A stretch of DNA of 57,885 bases from Lachnospiraceae bacterium (lineage in GTDB: Bacteria; Bacillota; Clostridia; Lachnospirales; Lachnospiraceae): the NCBI GenBank assembly GCA_022781925.1, contig JALESO010000026.1, forward strand, positions 1 to 57,885, given 5' to 3'. The translations under genes were made by a program, and so were the position numbers. The notes below the pieces were generated by a model. The model had not been told where the DNA came from. It saw nothing but the letters and a program-made list of their open reading frames with translations, and ran no database searches. Below, piece by piece: positions 14,204 through 22,241 of this stretch; the stretch's first letter is position 1; each line of letters starts with the position of its first letter.

Positions 14204-16768
14204 CTATGCCATTCTTCCGCAGCACTGTTTGTATTTCTTGCCACTTCCGCATGGGCACGGATCGTTCGGATATACTTTCTTTGCTTCGCGTGTCTTCGGT
14301 GCTCTCTGTACGGAATCATCTTTGTTTGTTCCGGTTACTTTTGCAACTTCCTCACGCTCTACCTTCTGCTCTACTTTCACATGGAACAGCAGGCGGATGG
14401 TCTCTTCCTGAATGTTTGCAGTCATCTCATCAAACATCTCGAATCCGGCCATCTTGTACTCAACCAGCGGATCTCTCTGGCCATAAGCCTGAAGACCGAT
14501 ACCTTCACGAAGGATCTCCATATCATCGATATGATCCATCCACTTACGGTCAATGGTTTTCAGCAGAACGACACGCTCCAGTTCACGGATCATCTCTTCC
14601 TCCGGGAACTCAGCTTCTTTTGCTTCATATAATTTCACTGCACGCTCTTTGAGCATATGTTTCAGTTCATTTGCGTTCAGACTCTGGATCTCATCATCCG
14701 CTAACGGCTGCATCGGAATAACCGGGATCAGCAGTTCGTTCAGCTCCAGAACATCCCAGTTCTTGCCTTCCTCATCGGATACACAGTGATCTACGGTATC
14801 TTCCACACGATCTGTGATCATCTTGTAGACAGCACTGCGCATGTTTTCTCCATCCAGAACACGACGACGCTCGCCGTAGATGATCTCTCTCTGATCGTTC
14901 ATAACCTGATCGTACTCCAGCAGGTTTTTACGGATACCAAAGTTGTTACCCTCAATCTTCTCCTGCGCTTTCTCAATCGCGCTGGAAAGCATCTTGTGCT
15001 CGATCTGCTCACCATACGGAACACCCATAGCGTTAAACATATTGATCAGCTTCTCAGAACCGAACAGACGCATCAGATCATCTTCCAGGGAAATGTAGAA
15101 ACGGGATTCACCCGGATCTCCCTGTCGACCGGAACGTCCACGCAGCTGGTTATCAATACGACGGGACTCATGACGCTCTGTACCGATGATCTTCAGACCG
15201 CCGGCAGCTTTTGCCTCATCGTCCAGCTTGATATCCGTACCACGACCTGCCATGTTGGTTGCGATGGTAACTGCACCATGTACACCGGCCTGCGCTACGA
15301 TCTCAGCCTCAAGTTCATGGAATTTTGCATTCAATACGCTGTGCTCGATGCCTTCTTTTTTCAGCATTCTGCTCAGAAGTTCGGAAGTCTCGATGGTGAT
15401 CGTACCAACCAGAACCGGCTGACCGGTTGCATGTGCTTTGACAACTTCCTTGACAACAGCCTCAAATTTTTCCTGTTTTGTCTTGTATACAGCATCCTCT
15501 CTGTCGATACGCTGTACCGGGCGGTTTGTCGGGATTTCGATAACGTCCATGCCGTAGATATCACGGAACTCTTTCTCCTCTGTCAAAGCGGTACCTGTCA
15601 TACCTGCTTTCTTCTTATATTTATTGAAGAAGTTCTGGAATGTGATCGTTGCAAGTGTCTTGCTCTCACGTTTTACTTTTACATGCTCTTTTGCCTCGAT
15701 TGCCTGATGAAGACCGTCAGAATAACGACGTCCCGGCATGATACGTCCAGTAAACTCATCAACGATCAGGATCTCATCATCCGCAACAACGTAGTCCTGA
15801 TCACGGTGCATCAGGTTATGTGCACGCAGTGCAAGGATGATGTTATGCTGGATCTCAAGGTTCTCAGCATCCGCAAGGTTGTCAATCTTGAAGAATTTCT
15901 CTACTTTCTCCACACCTTCCTGTGTCAGATTGATGACCTTGTCCTTCTCATTTACGATGAAGTCACCGGTCTCTTCAATCTCAATACCCATGATGGCATC
16001 CATTTTGGAAAATTCCTGACTTGCCTCACCACGTTTCATCTGTCTTGCCAGAATGTCACATGCCTCATACAGCTTGGTGGATTTTCCGCTCTGTCCGGAA
16101 ATGATCAGCGGTGTACGTGCCTCATCAATCAATACAGAGTCAACCTCATCGATGATGGCATAGTGCAGATCACGCTGTACCAGCTGCTCTTTGTAGATAA
16201 CCATGTTGTCACGCAGATAATCAAAACCAAGCTCATTATTGGTAACATAAGTGATATCACACTCATATGCTTTCTTACGCGCATCATGATCCATATCATT
16301 CAGGACGACACCTACGGTAAGTCCCAGGAATTCATGTACTTTTCCCATCCACTCAGCATCACGTTTTGCCAGGTAGTCATTGACGGTAACGATATGAACG
16401 CCTTTTCCTTCCAGTGCATTCAGATATGCCGGAGATGTGGAAACAAGTGTCTTACCTTCACCTGTCTTCATCTCCGCGATACGTCCCTGATGAAGAACGA
16501 TACCACCGATGAGCTGTACCCGGTAATGCTCCATGCCGAGCACACGTTTTGCTGCCTCACGGACAGTTGCAAAAGCTTCCGGAAGCAGATCATCCAGAGT
16601 CTCTCCTTTTGCAAGTCTTTCTTTATATTCTTTTGTCTTACCGCGCAGCTCCTCGTCAGATAATGCCTGCATCTGAGGACGGTAACTTTCAATTTTATCC
16701 GCAATTGCATAAACAGATTTCAGTTCCCGCTCACTGTGGGTTCCAAAGATTTTTTCTATAATACTCAT
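14204..16768 (-). CDS. secA: SecA, preprotein translocase ATPase
   Basis: SecA drives secreted proteins through the SecYEG channel using ATP and works at the inner face of the membrane. The 854 residues include Walker A ([11 protein letters not shown]), the DEVD box ([17 protein letters not shown]), the preprotein cross-linking region, the second helicase domain ([29 protein letters not shown]) and a C-terminal zinc SEC-C motif ([18 protein letters not shown]). The length is normal for Clostridia. The start was placed at MSIIEKIFG because CAGGAG lies six bases upstream; a 22-residue upstream extension has none. It is a single gene, divergent from the TSCPD gene. It is probably needed to export the wall-bound proteins encoded in this window. 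Confidence 0.98.
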   Translation of the reverse strand: MSIIEKIFGTHSERELKSVYAIADKIESYRPQMQALSDEELRGKTKEYKERLAKGETLDDLLPEAFATVREAAKRVLGMEHYRVQLIGGIVLHQGRIAEMKTGEGKTLVSTSPAYLNALEGKGVHIVTVNDYLAKRDAEWMGKVHEFLGLTVGVVLNDMDHDARKKAYECDITYVTNNELGFDYLRDNMVIYKEQLVQRDLHYAIIDEVDSVLIDEARTPLIISGQSGKSTKLYEACDILARQMKRGEASQEFSKMDAIMGIEIEETGDFIVNEKDKVINLTQEGVEKVEKFFKIDNLADAENLEIQHNIILALRAHNLMHRDQDYVVADDEILIVDEFTGRIMPGRRYSDGLHQAIEAKEHVKVKRESKTLATITFQNFFNKYKKKAGMTGTALTEEKEFRDIYGMDVIEIPTNRPVQRIDREDAVYKTKQEKFEAVVKEVVKAHATGQPVLVGTITIETSELLSRMLKKEGIEHSVLNAKFHELEAEIVAQAGVHGAVTIATNMAGRGTDIKLDDEAKAAGGLKIIGTERHESRRIDNQLRGRSGRQGDPGESRFYISLEDDLMRLFGSEKLINMFNAMGVPYGEQIEHKMLSSAIEKAQEKIEGNNFGIRKNLLEYDQVMNDQREIIYGERRRVLDGENMRSAVYKMITDRVEDTVDHCVSDEEGKNWDVLELNELLIPVIPMQPLADDEIQSLNANELKHMLKERAVKLYEAKEAEFPEEEMIRELERVVLLKTIDRKWMDHIDDMEILREGIGLQAYGQRDPLVEYKMAGFEMFDEMTANIQEETIRLLFHVKVEQKVEREEVAKVTGTNKDDSVQRAPKTREAKKVYPNDPCPCGSGKKYKQCCGRMA

Positions 16769-16930
16769 GTAGTTCTCCTGTACCTTTCCTTCTTTGCGGC
16801 TGAAAACCGCTAAACACAATCTATATTTTACCACTGAATAAGGCTACGCACAATACACAATCCGGTAAACGATTTGTGAACTTTTTATAAACGAAGGACT
16901 TTTTTCTATGCATCCATTTCCAAAGTATGC

Positions 16931-16936
16931 TATACT
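16931..16936 (+). promoter_or_regulatory. -10 element for TSCPD gene
   Basis: TATACT, preceded by TATGC in a possible extended -10, stands 48 bases before the ATG of the TSCPD gene. No good -35 is visible. The region 16769-16983 also carries the divergent secA control region. Confidence 0.4.
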
Positions 16937-16983
16937 TGATTCCTGAAATCAAAATTTGATTCTTACACAAAAGGAGGATTCTT

Positions 16984-17241
16984 ATGAGTTATTTATACAA
17001 AACAAAAGGAACCTGTTCCACACTGATTGAAGTAGAACTGGATGGCAACGTAGTAAAAGACGTAAAATTTACCGGCGGATGCAACGGTAACCTGAAAGCA
17101 ATCCCGAAACTGGTCCAGGGACTGACCGTAGAGCAGGTAGAAGAAAAGCTTTCCGGCATCTCATGTTCCGGACGCCCGACTTCCTGCGGTGATCAGCTGG
17201 CAAAAGCCTGTCGTGCCGCACTGGATGCACAGAACGCATAA
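16984..17241 (+). CDS. TSCPD-domain protein (TIGR03905 type)
   Basis: This 85-residue protein is one TSCPD domain, named for the motif of that kind: YKTKGTCSTLIEVELDG, then FTGGCNGNLKAIPKLVQGL and SGRPTSCGDQLAKAC. Conserved cysteines (TC, GGC, SC, TSCGD, KAC) suggest metal or iron-sulfur binding. The same domain occurs at the C-terminus of some vitamin-B12-dependent ribonucleotide reductases; stand-alone forms are common in Clostridia and have no proven role. AAGGAGG lies seven bases before the ATG. A terminator follows 50 bases downstream, so the gene is monocistronic. Confidence 0.9.
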   Translation: MSYLYKTKGTCSTLIEVELDGNVVKDVKFTGGCNGNLKAIPKLVQGLTVEQVEEKLSGISCSGRPTSCGDQLAKACRAALDAQNA

Positions 17242-17290
17242 TTTCAAGTCGAACGCACGTGAGACTTGGTGCGTGATTCTGGTCAGCGGA

Positions 17291-17328
17291 AGCATCTGTA
17301 CACAGTTTCGTTGTGCAGATGCTTTTTC
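17291..17328 (+). terminator. Terminator after TSCPD gene
   Basis: AGCATCTGTACAC and GTTGTGCAGATGCT form an almost perfect stem with a short loop, followed by TTTTTCTTT. Confidence 0.9.
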
Positions 17329-17425
17329 TTTCTCTGTATTGCTTGTAATTATCTGATAATTCTATATATTGTTTCGTTCATTTCTGCTTATTTTTATTAT
17401 TTTTAAATATTTTCCCATTTTTCTA

Positions 17426-17454
17426 TTGACTTTTTATATATTGTCTGTTATATT
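17426..17454 (+). promoter_or_regulatory. Strong sigma-A promoter of the repeat RNA
   Basis: TTGACT (17426-17431) and TATATT (17449-17454) are separated by exactly 17 bases in very AT-rich DNA. The predicted start point is near 17461, about 43 bases before the first repeat. Confidence 0.8.
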
Positions 17455-17503
17455 GAATACAACAAATAAAGAACTTACAGTTCTTACAAAAACTACAGAA
17501 AGA

Positions 17504-17890
17504 GAGGTACAGACCACCGGAAACATAAGTTAAACTTTAAAAACGATACTAAGCATAGGAGGTACAGTCCAATCTACATTTAAATTTTATCTTCATTTAT
17601 TATAACGAAAGAGGTACGGTTCAATGAAATAATTATTCGTTTTCCATCAATTTAATTTTCGAAAACGAGGTATAGTCCAATGAGATAATTATTCATCTTT
17701 CATCATTTAAATTTTTGAAAACGAGGTACAGTCCAATGAAATAGTTATTTTCTTTTCATAATTTAAATCCTTGAAACGGAGAGCAGACCAATGGACAGGT
17801 AAATGAATTAATTTAATCTTAGAATACATAGTTGGAGGTACAGTCCACCAGAGATTAAAGTAATCAGCAGTTTTTTCAGATACCAGAATT
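17504..17890 (+). repeat. Seven tandem ~56-nt units with GAGGTACAGTCC core
   Basis: Core starts are at 17504, 17559, 17611, 17667, 17723, 17779 and 17835, i.e. steps of 55, 52 and then four times 56. The core is GAGGTACAGTCC; units 1 and 7 continue with ACC, units 2-6 with AAT. Units 3-6 carry an ATG nine or so bases after GAGG, and each ATG meets a stop within two or three codons (ATGAAATAA, ATGAGATAA, ATGAAATAG, ATGGACAGGTAA). Between the cores the units share AT-rich text such as AATTATTC and CATTTAAATTTTTGAAAAC. This is not a CRISPR: the spacers resemble one another and the repeat is short. Confidence 0.85.
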
Positions 17891-18094
17891 GAATACATGA
17901 CAGTTACCATAGTAAATCAGAAAGTCAAGGTTCAGACGGCAGCGTTCAGATATGAATCGGATTTTAAAGGTCATGATTGAATGAGATTTGAAGACGTAGA
18001 AGAAAAAGCTCAAAGGAAAAATTGAATCGACAATTGCATAGTGAGACATATCAGAAGATTAAGGAGGAAAAATCCCTTGGAGAGTATATGTTAT

Positions 18095-18140
18095 TAAGGC
18101 TACATTGATATCTGTAAAAACAGTGTTGATGTAGCCTTTT
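18095..18140 (+). terminator. Terminator of the repeat RNA
   Basis: AAGGCTACAT pairs with ATGTAGCCTT, extended by an imperfect inner stem (CTGT/ACAG) around AAAA, and ends in TTTT. Confidence 0.88.
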
Positions 18141-18154
18141 CCAGTGCCCTGCTA

Positions 18155-18183
18155 TTGACACACTTCTCTCATAGGTGTAATCT
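18155..18183 (+). promoter_or_regulatory. Promoter of degV
   Basis: TTGACA (18155-18160) and TAATCT (18178-18183) with a 17-base spacer, 14 bases after the preceding terminator. The start point would be near 18190. Confidence 0.8.
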
Positions 18184-18241
18184 AGTATTGAAAACTAGGT
18201 GTTGTCGTTTTAACAGACAACAAGAAAGGTATACAACTGAA

Positions 18242-19099
18242 ATGAGAGAGATTATTATTTCCACAGAGAGTGGCTCCGATCTTCCGGAAAACCTTGTAAA
18301 AAAATACGATATAAAAGTCATTCCCATGCATATCGTCATGGATGGCACTTCCTACGCTGACGGAACCATCAGCGTAGATAAGATTTACGAATACTATAAT
18401 GAAACAAAGAAAATCCCGACAACTTCTGCCGTAAATGTCGGCGAATACATCGATTTCTTCACACAGATCCGTGAGGAACATCCGGACTGCGTTATCATGC
18501 ATCTGGCTTATTCCTCTCTGGCTTCTTCTACTTATCAGAATGCAGAAATTGCCATCCGTGAATTTGATGACATCTATCTGATTGATACCAGAAATGTATC
18601 CGGTGGCTGCACTGCCCATCTGGCAAAAGCCTATGAGATCATTCAGGAGAAAAAAGATACTGTCACCGATTACAAAGCACTGGCTGACGAGATCGAATCC
18701 TGGAACCAGAAAATCTTCTGTTCCTTCATCCCGGGAAATCTGGACTATCTGAAAGCCGGCGGCCGTGTATCCAATGCCGCATACCTCGGCGCCACCCTGC
18801 TCCGTCTGAAACCACTGATCGAGATCGTGGACGGACAGCTTCTGGCTTCTAAGAAATACCGCGGCTCCATCGAGAAATTCGTGGATACATATATGGAAGA
18901 ATATCTGGCAAAACATGACGTATCCAGAAAATGTCTGTATCTGATGTATTCCAAAGGACTTTCCCAGGTCGCCCTCGACCGAATGAAAGAAAATGCGATC
19001 CGTTTTGGGTTCGAAAGCTATGAATATGTTATGACCGGATGTGTTATCAGCTGTCATAGCGGCCCGGGAGCAATTGGACTTGCCGGATGCTGCGAGTAG
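18242..19099 (+). CDS. DegV family fatty-acid-binding protein
   Basis: DegV/FakB proteins bind a fatty acid and present it to the kinase FakA for phospholipid synthesis. The 285 residues begin MREIIISTESGSDLPENLV, in which the TESGSDL segment is the ligand-carboxylate loop, and contain DGTSYADG, TSAVNVGEY, MHLAYSSLASSTYQNA, IDTRNVSGG and IPGNLDYLKAGGRVSNAAYL, all typical of the family. The upstream 29 codons of the open frame have no family similarity and the ribosome site (AAAGGT) precedes this ATG. It has its own promoter. A FakA-like kinase is not in the window. The family is clear; which fatty acid is bound is not. Confidence 0.93.
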   Translation: MREIIISTESGSDLPENLVKKYDIKVIPMHIVMDGTSYADGTISVDKIYEYYNETKKIPTTSAVNVGEYIDFFTQIREEHPDCVIMHLAYSSLASSTYQNAEIAIREFDDIYLIDTRNVSGGCTAHLAKAYEIIQEKKDTVTDYKALADEIESWNQKIFCSFIPGNLDYLKAGGRVSNAAYLGATLLRLKPLIEIVDGQLLASKKYRGSIEKFVDTYMEEYLAKHDVSRKCLYLMYSKGLSQVALDRMKENAIRFGFESYEYVMTGCVISCHSGPGAIGLAGCCE

Positions 19100-19140
19100 G
19101 ATTCTTTCGCATGTTTTTTGAAAAAATGGTTGGATAATTT

Positions 19141-19210
19141 AAAAAAATCCCATATTTTGCATCTCGCAGGCTAAGACGCCTTGCTCCGATGAAAAATATG
19201 GGATTTTTTA
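19141..19210 (+). terminator. Terminator of degV with nested GGCTAAGACGCC hairpin
   Basis: AAAAAATCCCATATTTTGCATC pairs with GATG AAAAATATGGG ATTTTTT. The loop contains GGCTAAGACGCC, a small hairpin of its own, a motif repeated in the terminator at 23231. Confidence 0.85.
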
Positions 19211-19345
19211 TTTACGTTATGACATTATTTTTCAAGTCACAGGCTCTCTCATGCCAGCGCCACGCTCCGATGAAAAATATGCGTTTTTTTATTTACGTTA
19301 CGACAATATTTTTCAAGTCACAGGCTCTCTCATGCCACCACCACA
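19183..19345. repeat. Two tandem copies of an 81-bp intergenic repeat
   Basis: The unit starting GCTCCGATGAAAAATATG occurs at 19183 and 19264 and continues TTTTTATTTACGTTA and TTTTTCAAGTCACAGGC, CTCTCATGCCA; the copies differ at about six positions. The second copy ends before ybjQ. No ORF is present. Confidence 0.85.
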
Positions 19346-19370
19346 ATCCTGATAAATATGTCAGTTTCTC

Positions 19371-19685
19371 TTAGTTTGCGAATTTGACTGCGGTGCCATA
19401 TGCGATGACTTCGGCGGCTCCCTGGATGATAGCAGATGTCGCAAAGCGGATATTTACCACTGCATCTGCTCCGAGTCCTTCTGCTTCTTCGATCATACGC
19501 TGAATTGCCAGATCTCTTGCTTCATTCATCATCTCTGTATAGGCTTTCATCTCTCCGCCCACCAGGTTCTTAAAGCTCGCACCGATATCTCTGCCGATAT
19601 TTTTGCACTGAATGGTGCTGCCTTTTACCATGCCGAGCATTTCCAGTTCTTTTCCTGAAATATAATCTGTGTTTACTAATACCAT
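19371..19685 (-). CDS. YbjQ family protein
   Basis: A 104-residue protein of the YbjQ/UPF0145 family: MVLVNTDYISGKELEMLG, KNIGRDIGASFKNLVGGE, AYTEMMNEARDLAIQRM, EAEGLGADAVVNIRF. The domain forms a homopentamer-like assembly in solved structures and was once proposed to bind heavy metals, without proof. GGGAGG lies eight bases before the ATG. It stands alone between degV (convergent) and the GntR-ABC operon. Length is normal. Confidence 0.93.
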   Translation of the reverse strand: MVLVNTDYISGKELEMLGMVKGSTIQCKNIGRDIGASFKNLVGGEMKAYTEMMNEARDLAIQRMIEEAEGLGADAVVNIRFATSAIIQGAAEVIAYGTAVKFAN

Positions 19686-19854
19686 AAGTTTATTCCTCCC
19701 ATTTAAAATGCATTCTTTTCTTTGCTCCCTCTGACTCTCTTTCGCTCATTATATCGTGATTTCATCACTCAATAATTTCGTCACTCGTCAACCATACAAG
19801 TATGTTGACTCGTTTGCACTCATTATATCATAGGCTGTATGAGATATGTCGGTT

Positions 19855-20706
19855 TTATTCCAAATTTAATTTATTCTTCAAAAACCAGGTAGTCACAAAG
19901 GAAAATACCACACTGTAAATTGCATCTGTGATGCACTGTTTTGCCAGAAGTCCGCTATAACCGATTCCTGCCAGCCCGTCTCCGGCTTCAAAGATCATTC
20001 CAACAGTACCTCCCGCTGCCTCATTTACTGTAGCAGAACCGCTGAGCATATCAATAAGACTGATATTTGTTACCGTGCCGATAATTCCCATAATAACCAT
20101 GATGATAATAAAAGTCAGCACACTGTAAAATACTTTATGGCGTTTTGCTGCAGCACCGATTGCCATAGCGGTATAAACCAGCAGGATAATACGCACAATC
20201 TGAATAATAGCAGCCACGATAGTCAGAATGATCTGTCCCGCGCTTTCATGGAACATTTTGAAGAAATCTCCCCATGGGAAGGATCCCCAGTCAAGAGCAA
20301 ACAGATTTCCACTGCCGACCACACTGGTCAGTACAAGTACAAACACCGATACGATCAGAGTTATCATACTCAATAAAATCCAGATCAGGGAACTGATTGT
20401 TTTTGATGCAACCAACATCCAGGTCGGGACCGGAAGCGTATGCATCAGATAACCTTCCCCTTTGAGCAGATTTTTATAAAACCGCTGCAGGATCATAACG
20501 ACAGTCACGATCAGCAGTGCCATGATCAGCAACGCATAGATCAGTCCGCTGACCACAACTGCGATGGCATTTCCCTGTGTCGCCTGCCAGATCGTTCCTC
20601 TGGCTATGAATCCAACGACTGCTGCCACAACCAGCACTGCCAGATACAACACACCCATCAGTCTGCTGGTGGACTTTAACTCATATTTCAATAATTTTCC
20701 TAACAT
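19855..20706 (-). CDS. ABC transporter permease of the GntR operon
   Basis: This 283-residue membrane protein has about six transmembrane segments (for example VLYLAVLVVAAVVGFIA, IYALLIMALLIVTVVMIL, MIFEAGDGLAGIGYSGLLA near the end) and begins MLGKLLKYELKSTSRLMG, the opening of ABC-2-type permeases. It starts 7 bases inside the ATPase gene, so the two are translated together. GGGAGG precedes the start. With the ATPase and a YtrA-type GntR repressor it forms a three-gene unit like those that respond to cell-envelope stress or antimicrobial peptides in Firmicutes; the substrate is unknown. Confidence 0.85.
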   Translation of the reverse strand: MLGKLLKYELKSTSRLMGVLYLAVLVVAAVVGFIARGTIWQATQGNAIAVVVSGLIYALLIMALLIVTVVMILQRFYKNLLKGEGYLMHTLPVPTWMLVASKTISSLIWILLSMITLIVSVFVLVLTSVVGSGNLFALDWGSFPWGDFFKMFHESAGQIILTIVAAIIQIVRIILLVYTAMAIGAAAKRHKVFYSVLTFIIIMVIMGIIGTVTNISLIDMLSGSATVNEAAGGTVGMIFEAGDGLAGIGYSGLLAKQCITDAIYSVVFSFVTTWFLKNKLNLE

Positions 20707-21398
20707 CTGAATACCTCCCTGAACAATTCATCTACGGATTTATGTTCTGTCTCACGGATCTCATCGACACTGCGATGGAAAACAACACTTCCACGATTGA
20801 TGAATACTGCTTCATCCAGCACACGCTCGATATCTGCGATCAAATGTGTGGACATTACGACCAGAGCATCTTCTGAATAATTTCGAATAATCGTATTTAA
20901 AATATAATCTCTTGCCGCCGGATCCACACCGCCGATCGGCTCATCCAGAAAATAAATCTCTGCCTTCCGGCTCATGGCCAGGATCAGCTGCACTTTTTCT
21001 TTATTTCCTTTTGATAAGGTTTTTAACCGGTCTTTCTCACGTAAGTTTAACTGTTTTAACATTTCTTCCGCTTTTTTCCGGTCAAAATCCGCATAAAAAT
21101 CATCAAACATTCCCACCAGTGCTTCCACATTCATCCAGTCTGGCAGATAATTCGCATCTGGCAGATAGGAAACAAATGATTTCGTCTCCGGTCCCGGCTG
21201 TAATCCATTTAACAAAAGCTCGCCGGATGTGGGCTGAAGCAGACCGTTTGCCAGCTTGATCAGCGTGGTCTTTCCGCTTCCGTTCGGTCCAAGCAGACCT
21301 ACGATCCTGCCGCTTTCCAGTGTCAGATTGACATCACTCAATGCCATTACATTTCCATAATCTTTGGTAAGATTTCTACATTCCAGTCTACTGCTCAT
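20700..21398 (-). CDS. ABC transporter ATP-binding protein
   Basis: The 232 residues show Walker A (GLLGPNGSGKTTLIKLANGL), a signature motif that reads LSKGNKEKV rather than LSGGQ, Walker B with the catalytic Glu (AEIYFLDEPIGGVDPAARDY) and the H-loop (VVMSTHLIADIERVLDEAVF). SKGNKEKV-type signatures are usual for the YtrB/BcrA-like ATPases that work with ABC-2 permeases. It overlaps the gntR gene by 11 bases and the permease gene by 7. AAGGAGGG lies before the ATG. It energises the permease next to it; export or resistance is more likely than uptake because no binding protein is present. Confidence 0.93.
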   Translation of the reverse strand: MSSRLECRNLTKDYGNVMALSDVNLTLESGRIVGLLGPNGSGKTTLIKLANGLLQPTSGELLLNGLQPGPETKSFVSYLPDANYLPDWMNVEALVGMFDDFYADFDRKKAEEMLKQLNLREKDRLKTLSKGNKEKVQLILAMSRKAEIYFLDEPIGGVDPAARDYILNTIIRNYSEDALVVMSTHLIADIERVLDEAVFINRGSVVFHRSVDEIRETEHKSVDELFREVFRC

Positions 21399-21765
21399 AA
21401 CGCTCTCCCTCCTTCTCCTCTCGGATCAGATCTATAATTTCCTCTTTTTCAAATCCCATATTTTTCATCTGCTGTAAAAATGTCTGTATAGTTTCCTTCG
21501 CTGTCTCACGTTTCATTTCCTGAATCCTCCCTTCATCGTCAGTCACAAATCTTCCGCTTGTTCTCTGGGAATATACCAGCCCCATACGCTCAAGTTCCGC
21601 CAGAGCTTTCTGCATCGTATTCGGATTTACCTCCGCTTCACTGGCCAAATCACGCACCGATGCAAGTTTGCTGCCCGGTGCATAATATCCGGTTGCGATT
21701 CTGTTTTGAATAATATCGACCAGTTGAAGATAAATCGATCGGTCATTTACAAAATTCCACGCCAT
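21388..21765 (-). CDS. GntR family regulator (YtrA-like)
   Basis: This 125-residue protein has an N-terminal winged helix (YLQLVDIIQNRIATGYYAPG, SKLASVRDLASEAEVNPNTM, QKALAELERMGLVYSQRTSG) and a short helical C-terminus (about 45 residues) instead of a ligand domain, which places it in the YtrA subfamily. Such proteins repress the ABC genes they precede. It is the first gene of the operon. A perfect inverted repeat, GTTGTATTA-6-TAATACAAC, lies 66 bases upstream and is the probable operator, so the unit is likely autoregulated. The coding region reaches the ATPase start with an 11-base overlap. Confidence 0.9.
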   Translation of the reverse strand: MAWNFVNDRSIYLQLVDIIQNRIATGYYAPGSKLASVRDLASEAEVNPNTMQKALAELERMGLVYSQRTSGRFVTDDEGRIQEMKRETAKETIQTFLQQMKNMGFEKEEIIDLIREEKEGERYEQ

Positions 21766-21830
21766 ATCATTTCTCAGTCCTTTCTTCTCTGTATGATTTT
21801 ATGCATCTTTGTCGCTTGTATTATTGTACT

Positions 21831-21854
21831 GTTGTATTACTTGATTAATACAAC
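21831..21854. promoter_or_regulatory. Probable GntR/YtrA operator
   Basis: GTTGTATTA and TAATACAAC are exact inverted copies separated by CTTGAT; the symmetry extends further with mismatches (TACT / AATA). TTGTAT and TACAAT inside and next to it could be the -35 and -10 of the minus-strand operon, so binding would block transcription. Confidence 0.7.
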
Positions 21855-22044
21855 AATACTCTCAAATCATTTTGTCAATACATAAATCATATTTTTTACC
21901 GAAAAAATAATTCTGCTTCCGCCAGAAAAAGCAAAGCATAACCTGATTTCTTTTTCCGTTGAAATTACTTTACGCAATTGAAAAAGAAGCTTCCCTAATT
22001 TCGCTAATTTTTGTAATATTTCTATACGGTACCAGGTTTTCTGT

Positions 22045-22241
22045 GATATGATATCCGTAGATGTTCAGAATCATGGGAATCACTTTTACTGCTCCGAAAC
22101 GCAGTTTTTTTGAAATCGCCGGATTAGCCTTACCTATCGCTTAGTGTTCTATGCATTAGAAGTGGGGAAATGCTTATTCTGCGTTCAACCTGTTCTGAAG
22201 GATCACGCAATCATTAATAATTCGAAAGGAAACATACTCTG
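22045..22241 (+). promoter_or_regulatory. Leader region of the trigger-factor-like gene
   Basis: TGATATGAT at 22044-22052 looks like an extended -10. The ~185-nt leader that follows has ACTGC-8-GCAGT with a run of seven T, and alternative pairing of AACGCAG (22098) with CTGCGTT (22180) and of TTCAGAA (22064) with TTCTGAA (22193). This could be a structured leader or a separate small RNA; I do not recognise a family. The rest of the gap (21855-22044) is AT-rich with no visible gene. Confidence 0.35.

Larger units (their letters stand above)
17461..18140 (+). ncRNA. Putative long non-coding RNA with SD-like repeats
   Basis: About 680 nt lie between a consensus promoter and a strong intrinsic terminator and contain no ORF above 40 codons on the sense strand that resembles a protein. 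The 5' half (17504-17890) is a tandem array of seven units with the core GAGGTACAGTCCAATG. The 3' half is not repetitive; it has a 27-codon frame without ribosome site (ATG at 17897) and, just before the terminator, AAGGAGG (18061) followed by TTG and a six-codon frame that ends at the first bases of the terminator stem. It is not a leader of degV, because it ends upstream of degV's own promoter. I do not recognise a known RNA family. Alternatives are a decayed gene or an attenuator-like leader that no longer leads to a gene. Confidence 0.6.

Noticed and set aside
14786-16663. Long plus-strand ORF of 625 codons opposite secA
   Set aside because: It is antisense to a strongly conserved gene, begins and ends without ribosome site or terminator, and its translation has no protein-like pattern.
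17504-17890. Tandem repeats as a CRISPR array
   Set aside because: The conserved core is about 16 bases, the step is 56, the intervening stretches resemble one another and no cas genes are adjacent.
17707-17910. 67-codon minus-strand ORF across the repeats
   Set aside because: No ribosome site, and the direction opposes the clear promoter and terminator of the region.
22045-22241. 6S RNA or known riboswitch before the trigger-factor-like gene
   Set aside because: Some helices can form, but the closing stem is short and I cannot align the conserved bubble of 6S RNA or any riboswitch core; left as an unnamed leader.
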